From contig JANBQS010000909.1 of assembly GCA_027577415.1 (NCBI GenBank), positions 1 through 10,542 on the forward strand: a stretch of DNA of 10,542 bases, written 5' to 3'. Below, one piece after another: positions 8,712-10,542 of this stretch; position 1 is the first letter of the stretch; every line of letters starts with the position of its first letter. Source of the DNA: Coemansia sp. RSA 922. Taxonomy: Eukaryota; Kickxellomycota; Kickxellomycetes; Kickxellales; Kickxellaceae. Below the pieces are notes generated by a model. That model saw only the letters and a program-made list of their open reading frames with translations, searched no databases and was not told the DNA's origin. The translations under genes and the position numbers were made by a program.

Positions 8712-9819
8712 ATGTCCGCGCCAGCAAATGTAAGCACATCCACATTGCCGAAACAGATGCGGGAAAAGGAGACTCCCGAAGCTAACTACAAACTGGAGCT
8801 ATATTTTTTATTGTAACTATTAGGACAGCCAGGACTATGTCGGTTTCGACACGATCACGCAGCAGATGGAGCGCAAGTTCCTCAAGCGCGGGTTCAACTT
8901 TAACGTCATCCTAGTGGGAGAGTCTGGCATGGGCAAGTCGACGCTAGTGAACAGCATCTTCTCCTCGCATCTGGTGGACAGCCAGGGACGCCGCACTGCG
9001 CAGGAGGTGATTCGCAAGACGACGGAGATCTCGCCAGTGACTCAGACGCTAGAGGAGAACGGCGTGCGTGTGAGGCTGACTATTATCGATACTCCTGGGT
9101 TTGGCGACCAGTGCAATAACGAGGGCTGCTGGGTGCCAGTGATCAAGTACATCAAGGACCAGCACGCAGCGTACCTGGAGCGCGAGCTCAAGCCTCAGCG
9201 CGACCGTGTTATCAACGACACGCGTGTGCACGCGTGCCTGTACTTTTTGAACCCGGGAAGCCGCGGCCTGCGCCCCCTGGACGTCGAGGTTCTGAAGCGG
9301 CTGACGGAGGTGACGAACGTCATCCCTGTTATTGCCAAGTCTGACTCGATGACTGTGGAGGAGCGCACGGTGTTCAAGCGCCGCATAAAGGAGGAGCTGG
9401 TGTTCCACCGTATCGCTGTCTACCCGTACCCAAGCGAGGAGGATGGCGAGGAGGACCGCCTGCTCAACTCGAGCATCCGCGACCTTGTTCCCTTTGCTGT
9501 CGTTGGCTCTGAGGAGATCATCGATGTCAATGGCACTCCTGTGCGTGGCCGCCGCCATGGCTGGGGCGTTATCAATATCTTTGACGAGACTCACAGCGAC
9601 TTTGTGCACTTGCGTAACTTTATGCTGCGCACTCATTTGTCGGACCTTATTGAGGTCACCTCGCAGCGTCATTACGAGCAGTTCAGGACCTCGCAGCTGC
9701 GCCAGATCAAGGAGCTCCGTGCTCAGCAGGCCGCTGCTGCCGCTTCTGGTGGTATCATGGCATCGATGCCTCAGCAGGCTCAGCCACAAGTCCCGGCCAT
9801 TCACCAGTCCATGGCTTAA
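8712..9819 (+). CDS. CDC10: Cdc10-type septin, two exons (8712-8729 and 8824-9819)
   Basis: GTP-binding septin that assembles into hetero-oligomeric filaments at the septum or bud neck and scaffolds cytokinesis. Splicing 8712-8729 to 8824-9819 gives 337 residues and joins MSAPAN in phase to DSQDYVGFDTITQQ. YVGFDTI is the conserved N-terminus of Cdc10-group septins, which supports this start over the internal Met at 8866. Seen in order: polybasic stretch RKFLKRG (residues 23-29); P-loop GESGMGKS (38-45); G3 box DTPGFGD (95-101); G4 box AKSD (177-180); septin unique element (about residues 227-290) with the conserved RRHGWG; and a short Gln/Ala-rich tail of about 35 residues. The long C-terminal coiled coil of Cdc3, Cdc11 and Cdc12 is absent, as expected for Cdc10. 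All nucleotide-binding motifs look intact. Subgroup assignment rests on recalled similarity to yeast Cdc10 and needs a tree to confirm. Confidence 0.93.
8730..8823 (+). other. Spliceosomal intron in the septin gene (94 nt, phase 0)
   Basis: The donor GTAAGC at 8730 follows the sixth codon. A branch-point-like GCTAAC is at 8781-8786 (A at 8785, 38 nt before the acceptor), then a T-rich stretch, and the acceptor TTAG ends at 8823. Removing it restores the conserved Cdc10 N-terminus in frame. If retained, the frame from the ATG ends at TAA 8814 after 34 codons. A second in-frame AG at 8831-8832 could serve as an alternative acceptor 9 nt downstream. Confidence 0.88.
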
Positions 9820-10221
9820 AGTGACAAAACACAATGTTCACTACCTTTTCTTACTATTATCTCCTTTTTTCTCTTTCTCTTTATTAGCGACTGACCTTTT
9901 TTTCTTGTTGTCAGTTTGGCCAGACCATTTTAATTCAAAGCATCTTCTAATTCCTGTTGTGTTTGAAGAATGCTTATATTTCCTGTGCAAAAGGGCGACG
10001 ATGGCGCCACTCTAGATGGTCTTTTATTTTTTTTTATCAGGGTACCACAAACAGTCTATCCCAGGCCTTGATTGACAAATGCATTGACGCCACATCATGC
10101 ACCTTGTTACCTGCCTAAGGGAGGGTCAATAACAAAAAAACAGAGCACAATGACCTAGAGTATCACTAAAGAAATTTGTGTAGTTTATACTTGTATTGAT
10201 ATAAGAAAATTATAAAATAGT
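9820..10221. other. AT-rich spacer between convergent 3' ends
   Basis: This 402-bp region lies between the septin stop and the stop of the minus-strand gene, so it should hold both 3' UTRs and polyadenylation sites. The plus strand is pyrimidine-rich at 9840-9912. No AATAAA was seen on the plus strand for the septin; on the minus strand AATAAA occurs at 10023-10028 and 9880-9885. ATTGAC is directly repeated within 10070-10088. No coding region, tRNA or structured RNA is recognised. Confidence 0.65.
10023..10028 (-). terminator. Possible polyadenylation signal of the minus-strand gene
   Basis: On the minus strand this reads AATAAA, followed by A-rich sequence on its 5' side, about 195 nt past the TAA of the surface-protein gene. 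Fungal poly(A) signals are degenerate, so this is only a candidate; a second copy lies at 9880-9885. Confidence 0.3.
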
Positions 10222-10542
10222 TTAGAAGAAAGCGGCGGCGACGGCGGCAACAGCAGCGAACGAGCCAACAATGCGGGCAGCGCCGTTGGTCTTGGAGCTC
10301 TCAGAGCCGGACTCAGAGTCAGAGCCGGAGTCAGAGTCAGAGTCGGAGCCAGAGACGGAACCAGAGACGGAGCCAGAGACGGAGCCAGAGACGGAGCCAG
10401 AGACCGAGGACTTTGCCGAGGTAGGGGCAGAGCTGCTGCCAGACACAGTGCTCGAGGCAGAGCTAGAGACAGCCGAAGAGCTGGAGGCAGCCGAAACGCT
10501 GGAAGAAGCAGAGCTCGAGCCCGAAGACTGAGCAATGGCAAC
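10222..10542 (-). CDS. Serine-rich, probably GPI-anchored surface protein, C-terminal part (5' end outside window)
   Basis: The minus-strand frame is open from the right edge (codon 10540-10542) to TAA at 10222-10224, giving 106 residues. The exact family is not recognised. The visible part starts VAIAQSSG, then a Ser/Ala/Thr-rich stretch, five SVSG units, a Ser-Asp/Ser-Glu/Gly stretch, and ends in the hydrophobic FAAVAAVAAAFF. A small-residue cleavage site (Asn codon 10285-10287, followed by Gly-Ala), a short spacer and a terminal hydrophobic segment match the layout of a GPI-attachment signal. Ser-rich repeats of this kind are typical O-mannosylated stalks of fungal wall proteins. The AIA-Q at the edge resembles a signal-peptidase site, so the whole protein could be only about 120 residues, but the N-terminus is not visible. 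An acidic plus-strand frame over the same bases is judged a shadow. Strand choice rests mainly on the GPI-like tail. Confidence 0.75.
   Translation of the reverse strand, partial: VAIAQSSGSSSASSSVSAASSSSAVSSSASSTVSGSSSAPTSAKSSVSGSVSGSVSGSVSGSVSGSDSDSDSGSDSESGSESSKTNGAARIVGSFAAVAAVAAAFF
10301..10408 (-). repeat. Coding minisatellite: 12-bp units (SVSG) adjoining 6-bp units (Ser-Asp/Ser-Glu)
   Basis: On the plus strand five near-identical copies of CCAGAGACGGAG run from 10349 to 10408; the first has AA in place of AG near its end and the last has CCGAG. Beside them, at about 10301-10348, is a less regular array of 6-bp TCAGAG/CCGGAG-like units. On the minus strand these encode (SVSG)n followed by SDSDSDSGSDSESGSE. 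Unit lengths are multiples of three, so copy-number change by slippage would keep the frame. Confidence 0.85.

Noticed and set aside
8017..8733. 238-codon plus-strand frame crossing the FAS stop and the septin start
   Set aside because: It starts inside FAS in another frame, has low-complexity sequence, and overlaps the septin exon; no homology is recognisable.
8866..9819. Unspliced septin starting at the ATG at 8866 (317 aa)
   Set aside because: It would lose the conserved YVGFDTITQQ segment just upstream; the two-exon model recovers it with proper splice signals.
9049..9834. 261-codon minus-strand open frame opposite the septin
   Set aside because: It is antisense to a well-supported septin, has no recognisable motif, and reflects codon bias of the true strand.
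10185..10541. Alternative minus-strand frame (118 codons, Leu/Pro/Ser-rich) over the repeat
   Set aside because: It is a frame-shifted reading of the same repeats and lacks the sensible end structure seen in the GPI-like frame.

Overview
The window is from a eukaryote, most likely a fungus. It holds three protein-coding loci: a very large fungal-type fatty acid synthase gene (plus strand, 5' end outside the window), a Cdc10-type septin with a spliceosomal intron (plus strand), and the 3' end of a serine-rich, probably GPI-anchored surface protein (minus strand, 5' end outside the window). The alpha6beta6-type synthase sequence, the septin and the GPI-type tail together point to Fungi. A fused beta-alpha synthase with no visible intron, and short intergenic gaps, suggest an intron-poor lineage. 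A guess at an early-diverging group such as Kickxellomycotina is inference only. No rRNA, tRNA, CRISPR array, transposon or viral gene was seen.

Layout. Positions 1-8213 are one uninterrupted reading frame. It carries the second half of a Fas1-like beta chain (central domain, dehydratase, malonyl/palmitoyl transferase) run directly into a Fas2-like alpha chain (acyl carrier protein, ketoreductase, ketosynthase). It stops where the C-terminal phosphopantetheinyl transferase (PPT) domain of yeast Fas2 would begin. Positions 8214-8711 are intergenic, with a 13-bp perfect inverted repeat, G-rich tracts and a pyrimidine-rich promoter/leader. Positions 8712-9819 are the septin: an 18-nt first exon, a 94-nt intron and a long second exon. 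Positions 9820-10221 are an AT-rich spacer between the converging 3' ends of the septin and the surface protein. Positions 10222-10542 hold the surface-protein C-terminus, built on Ser/Gly/Val and Ser/Asp repeats.

The genes do not form an operon or an evident pathway cluster. They look like ordinary neighbours in a compact genome: lipid synthesis, septum/cytoskeleton and cell wall. The most notable feature is the synthase architecture: fused beta-alpha, no PPT domain, and an apparently shortened segment between the carrier protein and the ketoreductase. As far as recalled, this resembles the compact single-chain FAS-I of mycobacteria and corynebacteria, although the sequence itself reads as fungal.
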